From: Centroberyx gerrardi
Lineage: Eukaryota > Chordata > Actinopteri > Beryciformes > Berycidae
Length of the DNA: 64,000 nt
Assembly: GCF_048128805.1 (NCBI RefSeq)
Contig: NC_136004.1
Coordinates: forward strand, 19,032,185-19,096,184
Direction of reading: 5' to 3'
The notes under the pieces are model-generated. The model was given only the letters and a program-made list of their open reading frames with translations, was not told the origin of the DNA and did not search any database. Every line of letters starts with the position of its first letter. The stretch's first letter is position 1. The position numbers were made by a program, and so were the translations under genes. Positions 1-36,128 of this stretch are shown one piece after another.

Positions 1-3000
1 TTTCCTTCAAAATATCGAGATTTTCTAACTAGCGACAGAGCCAGACACTCCGGCTTGCTGCCTTCTTCAGCAGCTGCGGTGTTGCAAATTTTAAAATAAG
101 GAATAATTTTTGAGTGAGTGCATTTCCTGCTAAATTCAATTCAGACTATAAAAAAAATCAGCCAAAACACTGAACAACAAATGTATCCATGTGCATGCTT
201 GTGTGCGTGCGTGTGTGCATGTGCATACGTGCACGTCTATGTATGTGTGCGTTATGTGCATGCCAACAAATTAATAAGCAGTTTTGCAGCTGAATTTATC
301 TATTATTCATCCAGATGTTCCTTATTTAGATTATTAGTTTCTCCTTAAGACAGACATTTTCTCTGGAGGGCTGAGAATACAGGAGAGAATCTGAGGAAGA
401 GATGTTGTTATGTCCACATCCCCGGTCCAAATGGAGAGCGTAGCCAGAGGACTGATGTACTTCAAACATGAGGTAGCTTATTAATAGAGCCATACTATTT
501 CTGTTTGCCTCACGCAAAAGATGAAAAGAATTATTCATCTAACGTCTGGCCTTTTAGGCTTCCTCTGTCCAAAACAACATTCCCTGACGCTACACTGATG
601 CTTAATTACAGGAGGGATGTTGATTAATTTTACATGGCAGCAGTTTTAACTGCTTATGATCCTCCGGTATACAGACTGTATACAGATCTGCATGGGCAGG
701 ACAGCTGCGTACAGGTTGTTGTGAAACAGTGTCTACAGATGCTAACAAGGCTGCTAGGAGCTAAGAGCCTCCAAGGAACTCATGATATTATATGAGACTG
801 TAAATATAATACTGTGCTGTCTGTCATACTATCTAAATTATGTACTATAATCTATGATGCTGTTTGTGTGTCCATAGACGCATTACACTGACATCTAGCT
901 GATAAACACTGAAGAATTGCAGAGCAGTGCCTTGTGATTTGTTGTCTCTCCTCCTGGTACCCGGGGTTTGTGAGGAGCGGAGCTGTGGAGGGGAGTGGAC
1001 TGTGTGTCGTCTGTACTGTGAGGAAACAGGGAGTGAGCGCACACTTTGATGAGCCCTCTGAGCCTGAGAGGAGACAGCCACTCAGAAAACCTAACTGGCT
1101 GCCCTGAGGGGACAGGAGAGAGAGACTGAAGGGACGGGAGCGGGCAAAAGAGAACGAGGAAAAAGGCGAGATACAAGACAAGCCCGTCTCAGTAGAAAAT
1201 TCTGTTCAAATCAATGATGAAATCGTGATGCAAAGGCATTGTCTCTTTCCCTCCGTGCCTCTCTCTGCCTCTCTGACCCGCCTCTCTCCTGAACAGACAG
1301 GGTTACGCACGGTTTATAAATGAAAGCCACAACAGTGAAGGCATGCACAAGCACAAACGGACGGCAAATCAAGACCAGAGACCCATTTAGCCCTCTCTCT
1401 CTCCCCGAGGCCACACAGATAAGACTATCTCCCTCCCTCCGTGTCTCAACTTCAGTCATGACCACTGGCTGTTGAGAAGAAGAAGGCTTGAACTAACCAA
1501 TGGGAGCAGAGAGAGAGCTCAGATACCTCTAAGAGCTTTGGAAATGTGCCCTCCTTGCCATTGTCTAGGTACTATTAGAAATGAAGGCTCTCTAATCCAT
1601 TAAGCTTTGACCTTCCACTTCTTGCTTTGTCTACTCAGAGCCTTTGGGCCTATAAAAGTGACTGTCTCTCTTTCTCTCTCTCTCTCCCTCTCGCCACATA
1701 GGCATACAGCTAAATATAACACATAAATCTAAAGTAGCATCAGCATGTCAGAGCACTGGGAGAGGTGTCGATGGGATTTATGAAGTGCCACACTTTGTGT
1801 CAGGAGGAGTTTGTATCCTGGCACAGTAAACCACTCGCTGCAGGTTTTGATGGACAATATCTCAGGTCAGACACAAAGGAACAGTTTACTTGATAGCGTC
1901 TATCGCTGAGTCATCTGAGTGGAGCTCTGGTCCAAAAGCTGTAATTTCATCAACCAAGTACAGGTGTTGCAGCACACACACACACGCACGTGCACATGCT
2001 CACATTTCATTTCAAAACCTCTAGAAAACTGTAATAAATCAATACTTTCTTGACAGTGAGGCTGGGAGGAGTCAGAGGGAGAAGAGGGAGCAGAGAGTTG
2101 AGACAGAGAGAGAATGCAATAGTGCCGTTGTTGCAAAACTGGCCAGACAGGCTTGAGACGAGCTAAATGAGACAGAGAGAGGAGGAGAGCAGAGCAAGGC
2201 ACCGTATCCAGTCTATCAGGCTACTGGGAGTGATGGGGGAGGGGAGAGGTCACGCCACGGGCCCATTTCTATTCCTCAGCAGCTGATTGGAGGACATGAG
2301 TCAGGAGAAGGGAGATGGCAAAACATACACAGGCATGCTGTACTGCAAAAGTTGTGAACTAAAATATATATAGGAGTTAATGGTAAAAGTCTGTTTTGGA
2401 GTTTTTCCATTCACTTCATTGATCACCAAATCATAACAGCTCTATCCATTTTTATAATCCTTTTTTTTATCATTTTTTGACACACTGTTCTGTTTTTCTG
2501 GGTTAGTGTTGCAACATCACAAGTGTCTGGGTTTATATGGAGCCTGATATTCCAATAAAAATCAGAATGAAAGCCCAAGCAGAATAAAAATGCCTCAAAT
2601 GGACTAGGCTGTTCAGAATTAGAAAGTTAGAAAGAATCAGAAAGTTTTCACCATGTAAACCGACTACTTTCATTGGTTGGGACACACGACATTCCTTCTG
2701 TACATGTTCGTTCACTCCGAAATTACGAAAAGTCTAAAACATTCATTCTGATTACCTGCTTTGATGCATGTAAAGACACCATCATTTCACTTCATTTAGC
2801 ATTTGTGTACACAGTTCAATTCAGAATGATAAAATATTCTGCATGTAACTACAGCCAACAGACACAGCTGAAATCAATAGAGTGGTGCTGTCAGTATATA
2901 GTATAGTAGCCTATAACAGCACCTCTGAGAGCCTCTTCATTAACTAGACCTGCTGCACCCTGATCATCTCAACATGTGACCGGCACAGGGTCGGGGTGGG

Positions 3001-3858
3001 GGGTGTGTGTGTGTGGGGGGGGTGTCATGTCTGGCACAGCAGCAGCAGGGGGAAGCCACTGAATCACAGAAATGACTAAAACAACTATGACTGAAGCAGT
3101 GAGAAGACAGTATAGATACGTATTATCTAGATTTCATAAACTGATACAATAATGTCAACGTTTCTTGTGTTTCATTCCCACAGTGCTTTGCAGTCTTTGA
3201 TTCTTGCCCCACAGACAACCTGGGACCTTGGTGGAATCGCTGCAGTATTGTCAAAGGAGTGAGCGTCCCGTCCTGCTGAATGGCCTTTTGCATCCCTCCA
3301 CTCTAACAGCATTATGTAAAGTGCACCAGAGGTGATCTTTAGATTAGAGTGATAAAATCCCGTCAGTGCAGCACTCCAGATTTGACCATGACAGTTTGAG
3401 GCTACAGGGCGCCTGCTTACCGGAACAGAGAGACAGAAGAAGAGAAACATTGCTTTCTTCTTGGGCGCTGAGCTCTCAAGGCCATTTAATTTTAGTTGTT
3501 TTGTTATGTTTTACACTGCAACAGCTTCTAGTGGACTTCTAGGACTGATAACACAGGATCAACATGGTCAACTGCACTGGTTTGAAGGATGAGTAATCAA
3601 TTAGATGCAAGTGGCAGTAGGGAGTGGACATTCAGTGGCCTACCTTTGTAGTTAAACATTTTTTACCAGTTGTTTTACCAGCTCATTGCCTATCCTTAGA
3701 AACAGAAATTGTAGCTTACACTTTCTCTGTGTAATTCTAACTCTAAATACTAACTACTCTAAATACTAATTTCAGGCTCAGCATCACCCAAAGTGGAATC
3801 TGAAACGTGTCATTAGAGAAAGAAACGCCCAGGTTATCCCAGGTCATCCCAGAAAAAA
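1..3858. other. No gene recognised; TG-rich and AT-rich intergenic or intronic DNA
   Basis: I found no conserved coding exon here. It contains an imperfect TG repeat at about 182-260, a CA repeat at 1975-1990, a CT tract near 1665-1690 and a G-rich run at 2995-3025. If the candidate promoter at 4.7 kb is real, this stretch would be its first intron. Confidence 0.5.
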
Positions 3859-3985
3859 GCCATAAAGTCAAAAGAAAGAATTATTCTATCCTTTGGTAAT
3901 CTTGTTCTAGCATTGTACTAACTATATATATATGTAGAACAAGATTACCAAAGGATAGAATAATTCTTTCTTTTGACTTAATGGC
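3859..3985. repeat. Near-perfect 51-bp palindrome with 25-bp loop
   Basis: Arms 3859-3909 and 3935-3985 are reverse complements at 50 of 51 positions, separated by an AT-rich loop. RNA from either strand would form a long hairpin. It has no coding capacity. It could be a young miniature inverted-repeat element or a hairpin RNA locus. Confidence 0.9.
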
Positions 3986-4660
3986 TTATTATATAGTTAT
4001 ATACAGTATAACTATATGAGGCAGAATATTGGATCCCTATATGAATTATATAACAAAAAATCAAGCATGCCTACAATATAACAATATTTGTAGAACAGAA
4101 CAGAATAACAATATGAACCCCTGTGAAGTGGCGTGGTAATTTTGTTTAGTTTTGTATAAATCTCTGGGGATTCCAGTAGTTTGTAATAACTGGCACGTTA
4201 CTTTTTTGGTGAGTGTATCGTTATTAAACACACTCAGGAGTCGCATATACAATCATGATGTCTGCAAACTACAATGCACAATTAAGGAAAAATCACTATA
4301 TTATTCCAATATTTCTATAAGCACTCAAAGCGTGTCTGTATTGAATGGTGCGTGACCTTGCAGCCTATTACTATAGGAATTGTGTGTTATTTGTTCCCTA
4401 TAGTAGCTGCATGCTGTTTTAAAGTTCAGCTGTGATAATTGTATAGTGTTTCTAAAATGTAAATGCACACTCTACGCCTAGTTCGCTCCGCTGAGAACCA
4501 AAACAAACAGGAGACAAAGTATCAGAAACAACAATACTGTCTTGTAGCATTTGTGTCACAACCCAGTGACTCCACTCATGTTCGCTTGTATACACGGTAC
4601 AGGCATGCACAGTGAAATTTTGTCCAACTCACTCTTCCGTGTGCTAAATGATCAACTTAC

Positions 4661-4772
4661 CTGCCAAAATCGCCTTTCCCGGGTGCGTTAATTTCGCTTT
4701 CCCCCCCGGGGCCGCTGCCGCCAGACACCGCGGTCTGTGGAACGGGCTGACAAATGTTGCTCTTCCCTGCAT
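4661..4772 (-). CDS. Candidate first exon of a gene running off the left edge
   Basis: An ATG with A at -3 opens a 37-codon frame that ends at a strong CAG-gtaagt donor. The peptide starts MQGRATFVSP and is rich in Ala, Arg and Lys with no acidic residues, which would suit a mitochondrial presequence but proves nothing. The block to about 4960 is CpG-rich compared with its flanks, like a promoter. I recognise no family. I found no matching downstream exon in the remaining 4.6 kb, so the exon could also be 5' UTR. In several vertebrates ptrh2 and vmp1 follow CLTC; that is only a guess for what this promoter serves. Confidence 0.3.
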
Positions 4773-5827
4773 GATTACTGACAACACACAGCAGATCTGC
4801 CGAGATGCGTCTAGTCTGGCGAGTCTGGTCTAAGTAGGTACAATTTTTTCAAGTGGACTAAAGCGCGCAACACATGGACGCCTGGTGCGCTTTCGTCAGT
4901 CCGGCTGGATGATGCTGATCAGTGATGTGTCCGGAAACCTCGGCGGATCCCTGTGTTGACAGTGGGTGGATACTGGGACCAGCGGTTGGTAAACTGGGCG
5001 GTTATTTTACAGCTGGGAGAGACGAGACTGGCCACTTTTGTTCCACAACAGGAGAAGGGCGGGGCTCGGTCTCTCTCTCGCTCTCTCTCGCTTCATTACC
5101 ATATGAATTTGCCTCTGCCAGGAAGAATAAGGACTGTTTTCCCTGTTATTACACCCTTTACTAACAAAACCATAAATGTTTCCCAAGCAATAGTCAGTGG
5201 ATGTCCAAACTGCCTAACCACACCCTCCCTCGAGAAATCTGGACAAAGGAGCTGCTGGCTCTCACAGAAACCATCAATCAAGTCTTGTAGCTTGGTTACC
5301 AAAGTGACAGTCTGGGTCCAACAACCTGGAAATATGAAAAGGGCGCAGCAGATTGCCAGCATAAAACATTAATTCAATACTATAACTCACTTCTCTTTTG
5401 TGTACACAGCTGTCAACTCCGGCCCTTGATAGTACCTATTATTATCCCCCCACACACACCCCCAAAAACACAGACCCACACCCACTGAAAAGAGGCCAAA
5501 TCCTCCAGAGAGGCTGCTCTCTCCTGATGTGAACGAATGAACAAACTCCACAGACGACACTGTGTGTAAACTTTATTTCTCTTTCCGTATGCATGACTTG
5601 TGCAGATAAAGGGAGTGCTTGTGTGCAGCTCGGGTTTTGCTTTTCCTCTCGACAAATCCGAAGTTGACACAATGGTGGGGCAGAGCTCAGTGTATAATAC
5701 AGAACTGGAGGACAGCATACCCACAAAAATGCTCTCTTGGGACCTTCTCATTGGTTGCTTCAACAGGAAGTAAACAATCTACTAAACTGTCGCCACTTTT
5801 GAGCAGCCTTTGCCACAGAGCTTGCCG

Positions 5828-5833
5828 TTTATT
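5828..5833 (-). terminator. cltc: Candidate cltc polyadenylation signal AATAAA
   Basis: A canonical AATAAA hexamer on the minus strand, 1.55 kb past the cltc stop. A second copy lies at 5572-5577. Which is used cannot be told from sequence alone. Confidence 0.3.
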
Positions 5834-6523
5834 ATCCTGCTGTTTTTGTATTTTGTCCTTTTCTTACAAAAATCATTATGCTTTTTAAGACTACAACAAT
5901 ACACTATAGACAATACATATGGTACGGTATTCCATAATATTTGACTTCTTTGATTAGTTAGGTATTTCAATATATCTTTAAATTATACACTGCTTTCAGT
6001 ACAATAATGATTATTTTTTTGAACCACTGGCACCAGGATGTAAGCATGTGAGCTATGTTCCCCTACATTTCATCTCCTCAGTCTGTTTGCTATTGGAGCT
6101 TCATCACCATTCTCGTTAGTTGGGTGAGAAAGTAAAGGTTCCAAAGTACATCACTTGATTTTTGACACAACATTAGTAATACTTGATATACTCGAGTGTA
6201 ACATGAAAATTGTGCTCCTGGTTGCAGCATTATATTTTGGCAGCACATGCACAGACAACAGCACATAGCATTTTCTTTTTCTTTCTTTTTTTTTTTTTTA
6301 GATTTCACCTCCTCTTTTGTCCTTTTTGTCACAATCATTGTGAAACTCCAGACTTCCAGGATCGTAGAGGTGAACAGTTGACTGATAACGGCATCCACTC
6401 TGACTCGGCAAAAGGTTACGGCTGCACGGGGGGGGGGGGCATATCGGGGAGGGGCAGGGGAGGGTGGGGTTTCATTGAGTGTCTCTTGGTTTGGTGACGA
6501 ATCCCTCGAAGGCTTGAGAGGCT

Positions 6524-6525
<2 letters not shown>

Positions 6526-6572
<47 letters not shown>
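6526..6572. repeat. (CA)n microsatellite in cltc 3' UTR region
   Basis: Nearly pure CA dinucleotide tract; it would read (UG)n in the cltc mRNA. Confidence 0.95.
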
Positions 6573-6575
<3 letters not shown>

Positions 6576-7336
6576 GTAGACAGTACCGTAACCTCAGAAA
6601 CAAGTGTTCTTAGTCCGTATACAGCATTGCCTTGTTCAGAACACTTCGTACCTGTTGCAAAGGACAAACAGAACTATTGCACAGTTAACTGTCTTATAAT
6701 CGGAGCACGAGACAGTTGTGAAAATAAACATGAATAATGACCCAGGTTTGCCACCTCCTCTAAGTATAAGGCCTTAGCAGTGCTTCTGGAGGGAGGGGGA
6801 GGCGCCTGTCCTGTCCTGTGCTCCCCCTCCCCTCGACTCCTCAGTAACAAAGTCTCTCCCTCATCAGTGCTGTATCTCTAGGAAAAAAAAAAAAACAATG
6901 ATCATCAAGAGCTGCTCTATGGTTAATACAGTCTACATGGAAGAGCGACGGGATAGCTGGATAGTGAGTGGTTTAATGTTGCTAATGTTATCCTCGGTAT
7001 ATTATTTCCTCTAGGAGCTGAGAGGCGACTTCATGCTGTGTCATTAGGTGATGTAGTTATTATCGTCTGGGTGGGGGGGGTGGGGGAGGGGGGGTCCAAC
7101 AGCCTTGATGCCATCCTTCTCTATTGAAGAGGAGAGAAACTGGGTGCAGAGGAAGGACAGATGAAGCGCTGAGTAGCAGTTTCTATGAACGGGGCTGGGA
7201 TCCGTCTCCGTGGGAATGACAGTCGGGTGTGGTGGTGGTGGTGGTGGTGAGGCGTTCAGGGGTCTCCGTTCTGTAGGTGGGCTGGTTGTGACCCAGAGCA
7301 GCAAGATTGGGTGTGGTTCAGGTCCAGGGTGTGTGA

Positions 7337-7362
7337 GGGGGGGGGGGGGTTGGGGGGGGGGG
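7337..7362 (+). repeat. Poly-G tract beside the cltc stop codon
   Basis: Two runs of 13 and 11 G separated by TT, 17 bp from the cltc stop. On the plus (template) strand it could form a quadruplex; the mRNA is C-rich here. A similar G-rich stretch is at about 7071-7095. Confidence 0.85.
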
Positions 7363-7378
7363 TTCAAGGGGATCAGGA

Positions 7379-31037
<23,659 letters not shown>

Positions 31038-31721
31038 TTCTTGAGGATTTCTCTGTCTGAAGAATCCGTAAGGAAGGAAAGGGGAAGGGGACAGCAGGAG
31101 GAATGGATGTGGTCTTGTACTGTATGTGCCCTAAACGTCCCCAAAAGTCAAATATGATGGGCAGTAGGTAGTCTGGGCGGCTTGCGTTGGTATCACACGA
31201 ATCCAGTGACTGCTCCCATTCAGTAGCCCCCTACAACAATCCTGAACCAAAAACTCCGCACCTCCGCTAAGAAAACTAGTCCACTTTAACTACTATTCAG
31301 CCCCGTGTGTAAACCACTTCTTCGTCAGACCTCGTAACGATGCAGGACTACCCTATAATATACACACTGAGTTATTATAAGTGGTGAATTCGCAGAAGCA
31401 GCCTGCGCAGTGGATTTTCTCATGAATATCAATGCAGTGAGGAAAAAAATCGGATGTGCTCTTTGTACCCCTCCGCCGCAGCCCCTTCCCCCTTCCTTTC
31501 CACCAACTTCGAAATCAGGGCTCGTGACAAGCGCCCCACCTTTTCATGATTTCTGCTAAATCAACACCCCCCCTCCACTTCCAATAAAGTGTGTTGTGTA
31601 TAGATGACGCATAGGACTGGGGATTGCTGACGTTTGAAAGTAGAATTAAAGGGATCTGAAGCTACTTCCATATCACTAATTGTAGCCCATGTATCTCATC
31701 TATGGGCCTGTACCCTTCTCT

Positions 31722-31753
31722 CTTCTCATCATCATCATCATCAGTAGCAGCAG

Positions 31754-31792
<39 letters not shown>

Positions 31793-31802
31793 AATCATCA
31801 TC
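31722..31802. repeat. (TCA)n trinucleotide repeat with CAG interruption
   Basis: Long ATC/TCA tract interrupted by AGTAGCAGCAGC, upstream of cltc. Not within a recognised open frame. Confidence 0.95.
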
Positions 31803-33085
31803 TGTCAGCAGGTTATGCACAAATTTAAAAAATCGAATCTAGGACAGAATTCAACCTAAATTAGAATTTAAAATGTTATTCATATCTTGGTCGTGTTTGG
31901 GATTGTTAAGCGCTAAAACCAAACTATTAACCAACAGTCTATTCTGTTATCAAGCCACATTTTCTGGACATGTGGGAGACTGACTTCTGGACACACAGAA
32001 TAGCCCACTTATGTATACTGTGAAAGAAACAAAAAACAGTGAAAATACATTGTTTGGTCTATTTAATGTTCACAATCACTTAGAGCTGTAAAACAAAGCC
32101 AGGTTGATAGATACTTCCTTTTGAGATCAGCAAGGCCAATACACCACTGATGTGACTCATGTTACACACAGGATGCAGACAGCACACACAGAGTTTCAAA
32201 TCTAAGATGCTCAATTTCCCAAGAATCAAGCGTACCGTACACAATGCAATTTTAACTTCTCCTATTAACAGTGATGCACTAAAACCACTAGATTAAATTA
32301 CATTTAATAGCAAAGAAAAAAAACAGGTACTATATGGAATAGGTGGCACATTTATGAACACCCAGGAAAAGAGCTAGTTGATGTTATCATTTAACAAAAA
32401 GTTGTAACATATTAATAGTGAAAACACATAAATGCATATAGTACAAACACTTGTGAAAACAGTTGTATTTACAGTAGATTATAATGTGTTTACACTGCTA
32501 ACAAATTGTATGAGGGATTGTTATTTAATTACTGATAGAGCAGTGGCCTAGTTGACATGAAATTACATTTTCTCCAAGTTAAAATGGAATTGAGCCTTAT
32601 TGAAAATTAAAAAAAGATATAATTGTTATTTCTTATAGTGATTCTATGAGATTTGTGTAGCAAAACACTTGTAGAAATAGTTTAGGGATCTGTTGGGTTC
32701 AGAACTAGAGAATGTATCAACCAGCAATAATGTGCAGAGCTCCAAGGTGCCTCACCCGGACCAAATTACTCTGGTTCCAGGAAGTTATTTAGTGCTCATT
32801 GATAGCATATGCAAATATTTCCCCATGGCCACAGTTCCATTCGGTTCTACATTGTCAGTCGGTCCTGAAATCTATCATGTTATGTGGCCAAACAACTTAA
32901 AATGAATGCTAAAAAAACTTAGTAGGTACCTTAGAACATGCCAATGCCTAATGAGCTAAGCTGATACTCCATGATGCTTGTGTAATTTTATGACTTTTTG
33001 GCTGATTGCAGCTACTATCCAGCATCATGACTAGTTTTCAAGATTGGATGAAATCCATGCTACACAGCACATTTTCTAGTGTTCA

Positions 33086-33235
33086 TAAGTGTTGATTTTT
33101 CAGTGGCAATTATTTGAAGTGTTGATTGGAGAGCTGTTTGTCCTCTCATGGTGCTGATATGGTTCCGGGGCAGCTGTTCAAAACTAAACGTGTTAAATTA
33201 ACTCTGAAGGGTGTGGATAGTGTTGATCTTTTAGT
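33086..33235 (+). repeat. Dispersed repeat family P, isolated copy
   Basis: Shares GTGTTGATT-TTCAGTG, GAAGTGTTGATTGGA, GCTGATATGG and GTGTTAAATTAACTCTGA in order with copies at 59311-59463 and 59745-59885, and inverted with about 59005-59100. Non-coding. Confidence 0.75.
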
Positions 33236-34604
33236 TAAAGAACGCTGATGCTTTTGTAGTGTAGTATGCTGCTAGGGCCAAAATCAGGTGGTTTGACACT
33301 GGGAGTGAGGTCACCCAGACAGGAAGCTGGTGTAACCAGTGGTCTCTGGTCAGTGGCCACTGGGAGGCAGTTCACATCCAGCTCCTGTGTTTGTCTCAGC
33401 TAAAACCACAAACCCTCGGCTCACCACAAACCAATCCTCCTCTGAAAAGGATCCATCTCAAGAGGGGATTTGACAACAGGTGCCTTGTTAGCAGCGGGTT
33501 TACTCCAGGGGGCTTTATCAAGAAGCAGCGTTCACATTATACTTACTCCCCTAAATGAACTCCACACACCACAGAAACCCCATCTGAAGAGCTGGACTCA
33601 GTTATAGTATCTGGGTCACAGCACCACTGTAACTGATGCTTACTGACCAATAACAGCAATTCCAGCAGGCTTAGTTTAAACTATAGAAACCTGTTCACCA
33701 CCACATGAATACAAAGGTTTAATATGCAGTGCCACTTGAAAAGGATCCACCTCAAGAGATGAAGCAGGTGTATTTTAACTTAGTACTGGGTCTACATTAC
33801 ACAATTCCAACAATATCACACTAGAATGAATTACACCTTTAACGCAATATACAAAATCAACAATTAGACACAGAACTAAACTAAACAGGAAACCTTAATT
33901 ATAATTTACACACTGAAAATCCACACATGACTATAATGATAATGATTGATACATGCACAGGTGTTTTTCTTCATGGTTCACCACACATGACCACAGTCAT
34001 GGGAATGAGAAGTATAGGCACAAAGTGATATGGATCGAGCTGTACGTAGGAGAGATCATGTGATAATGTGATGTCACAGTAGACCTACAGTATGTGTATG
34101 CTCAATGGTGCTGTAGCCTAGTTGTTGTCATGGGAATGTTGTGATCTGACAGTAAGAATATTAATTCTCAATCCGAAGGCTGAAACATTCATACCTAATG
34201 GCTATTATAATAACACAGTCAGTGACACTTTTTCCTATTTAGTAGAGGACAGTTAGCCTATGTGACAAAGTTAGGCAATTATAGCTAAAACGATGACATG
34301 ATGTAAAACAACAAAATCACTTTTTGGGCTTATATACTGCCTTCATGCCATGTGGGAATAAGGCATCTTGGAGTAACTGTTTGTGAGCATTCACTGTTTG
34401 TGAGCATTCACTGAAAGGTTTCAATGTTGCAATATCAATTTCAATTTAATCGCAACATGAAGACTTTATATTCCCTGTATGTCTGTTACTTCACTGTTAG
34501 GTCTGACTACATTTTGGTGAGCGCTGTACAGTCTTTCCAAGTGCGATTACCCTCATATGACCATATGAACACACAACGTGGGAGAGGTTGTGGGTAATGT
34601 AGTT

Positions 34605-35202
34605 TTAAGAGCGAGCGGGGTGCGTGAGGTACGTAGTGTGCTTGGCCTGACTCTTGCTGTCAATCAGAAGCAGCTGGTTATTCTTGTGGTGAGAAATGAT
34701 CTCCTGGAGACTGCTGAAAATCTGAGAGAGAGAGAGAGAGAGAGAAAGAGAAAGAGAGATGAGAAGACAAGACAAGATCATCCCTCTGTTTAGTCTGGGA
34801 AGTGTATGGTGAAGGAATGCTTACTAAGTTGCATTCCTTCCACTAATGCTTTTCTCCTGCATCATAACTCTGTCCCTTTTGTATACTCAAACTATTCCTC
34901 TTTGTTATGTTGTTTATTTCCTTCTCCTCTTTCCCTCTCTCTGTTTGGACACCGCTCTTCTTCTTCTACTACTCCTTCTCTCTCTCTCTCTCTCTCTTAG
35001 TGTATTTCCCCCTCTCTCAGTCCTGCCTCCTTCATCCTCACCTCTTCATTCTTCTTGCCCTCCTTTCCGAGGGCGTAGCCTTGTGTCTCCTCCAGGAAGC
35101 GAATGGGAATGTTGTACACCTTCTGCCGGTAGAGCACAGCCAGGGTGAACGGCTGCCGGGCGTTCTGGGCTGAGCTGTGCCGGATGAGGAAGGCACCGTC
35201 CT

Positions 35203-35251
<49 letters not shown>

Positions 35252-36128
35252 AGAGAGAGGGTGAGACAGAGTGGAGAAAGCAAACAGAAAGGAAATGGTA
35301 ATAGGAGGGGGGGAAGACAAAACCTGACAGAGGATAGGAAAGAACAAGGGGGGGAGGAGGAGGAAAGGTGAAGAGGAGGATGAGGGCGAGAGAGAATAGG
35401 AAAGGAAAAACCCCACGTGAATTAACCTCAGCGTCATTATGTAACGATCTTCTTCCCCTTATACTCTTAATACATTTTTTTTTTTTTATTCTGATTGTAC
35501 AAATGGTTTAACTACTGTTGACAAAATGCGCTTTGGACAAAAGCGTCTGCTAAATGACGTAATGTTATGTAATGTAATGAAAAACAAAGGAGAGGGATAG
35601 ACAAAGAATTCAGAGTGTGTAAAAACAGTGTACATGTTATGCACAGTAAATACCAGCAATTGAAATATTACTATCATCGCAGGCCAGAGGGCGTTTCACT
35701 AAGCTGGGGTTAAAGGTTACACAGAGGGCTTGAGTGTGTGTGTCAGCTAGATCCTTAGGCTAACACCCCCCCACACACACACACACACACTCCCGCCCTT
35801 AACCACTAACTACCACACACACACACACACACGCATACACACTGAAACACACAATAATTAATACATTGTCTGTCTGCACAGCAACCTTGCCATAAGCCTG
35901 TGTGTTTTCTTGGTTGTGAATAAAAACAAATTGTGGCTGAAATTACTCTCACATCATTAGCTGTTCATTTTAGCATGAAATGAGACAGGGCCTCTCTGTA
36001 AATCAGGACAAAGGGACAGCGAATCCCTCATATAATCACATAAAAACTGTTTACCTTACCTTGTTGACTCTCAGCAAGAGGTCCTCAGCAGTCTTTCTCT
36101 TGCAATCTCTAGCAAACCATTCTTTGTC
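34605..36128 (-). CDS. blnk: SH2 domain exons of the BLNK-like adaptor
   Basis: Three phase-0 exons build the domain. The first (36060-36128) gives DKEWFARDCKRKTAEDLL, the second (35042-35200) gives DGAFLIRHSSAQ with the phosphotyrosine-binding FLIR arginine and then VYNIPIRF, and the third (34605-34721) gives IFSSLQEIISHH, LLLIDSKS and the stop. All core SH2 elements are present. GA repeats sit directly upstream of the acceptors of exons 2 and 3 of this block. A possible ATTAAA polyadenylation signal is at 34445-34450, 155 nt past the stop. Confidence 0.88.

Larger units (their letters stand above)
5828..7378 (-). other. cltc: Probable cltc 3' UTR
   Basis: Sequence downstream of the cltc stop has no credible coding exon. 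It holds G-rich runs on the plus strand (C-rich in the mRNA) at about 7071-7095 and 7337-7362, a CA repeat at 6526-6572, and a poly-T tract near 6288. AATAAA signals in the sense of the gene occur at 5828-5833 and 5572-5577. I chose the first as the nominal end, giving a UTR of about 1.5 kb; this is inference. Confidence 0.4.
31038..34604. other. Intergenic: cltc upstream region and blnk downstream region
   Basis: The first few hundred bases should carry the cltc 5' UTR and promoter; I saw a CCAAT-type ATTGG near 31578-31583 but no decisive core element. A TCA/CAG trinucleotide repeat is at 31722-31802 and a dispersed repeat at 33086-33235. The rest is AT-rich without exons. Confidence 0.6.

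Noticed and set aside
3175..3279. Plus-strand acceptor followed by an open frame beginning CFAVFDSCPTDN and ending in TGA
   Set aside because: The acceptor is good, but a 33-codon frame is common by chance, no upstream exon was found and I recognise no family.
5413..5763. 116-codon minus-strand open frame
   Set aside because: Low-complexity composition around a CA/GGG stretch, no domain, and it lies in or beyond the cltc 3' UTR.
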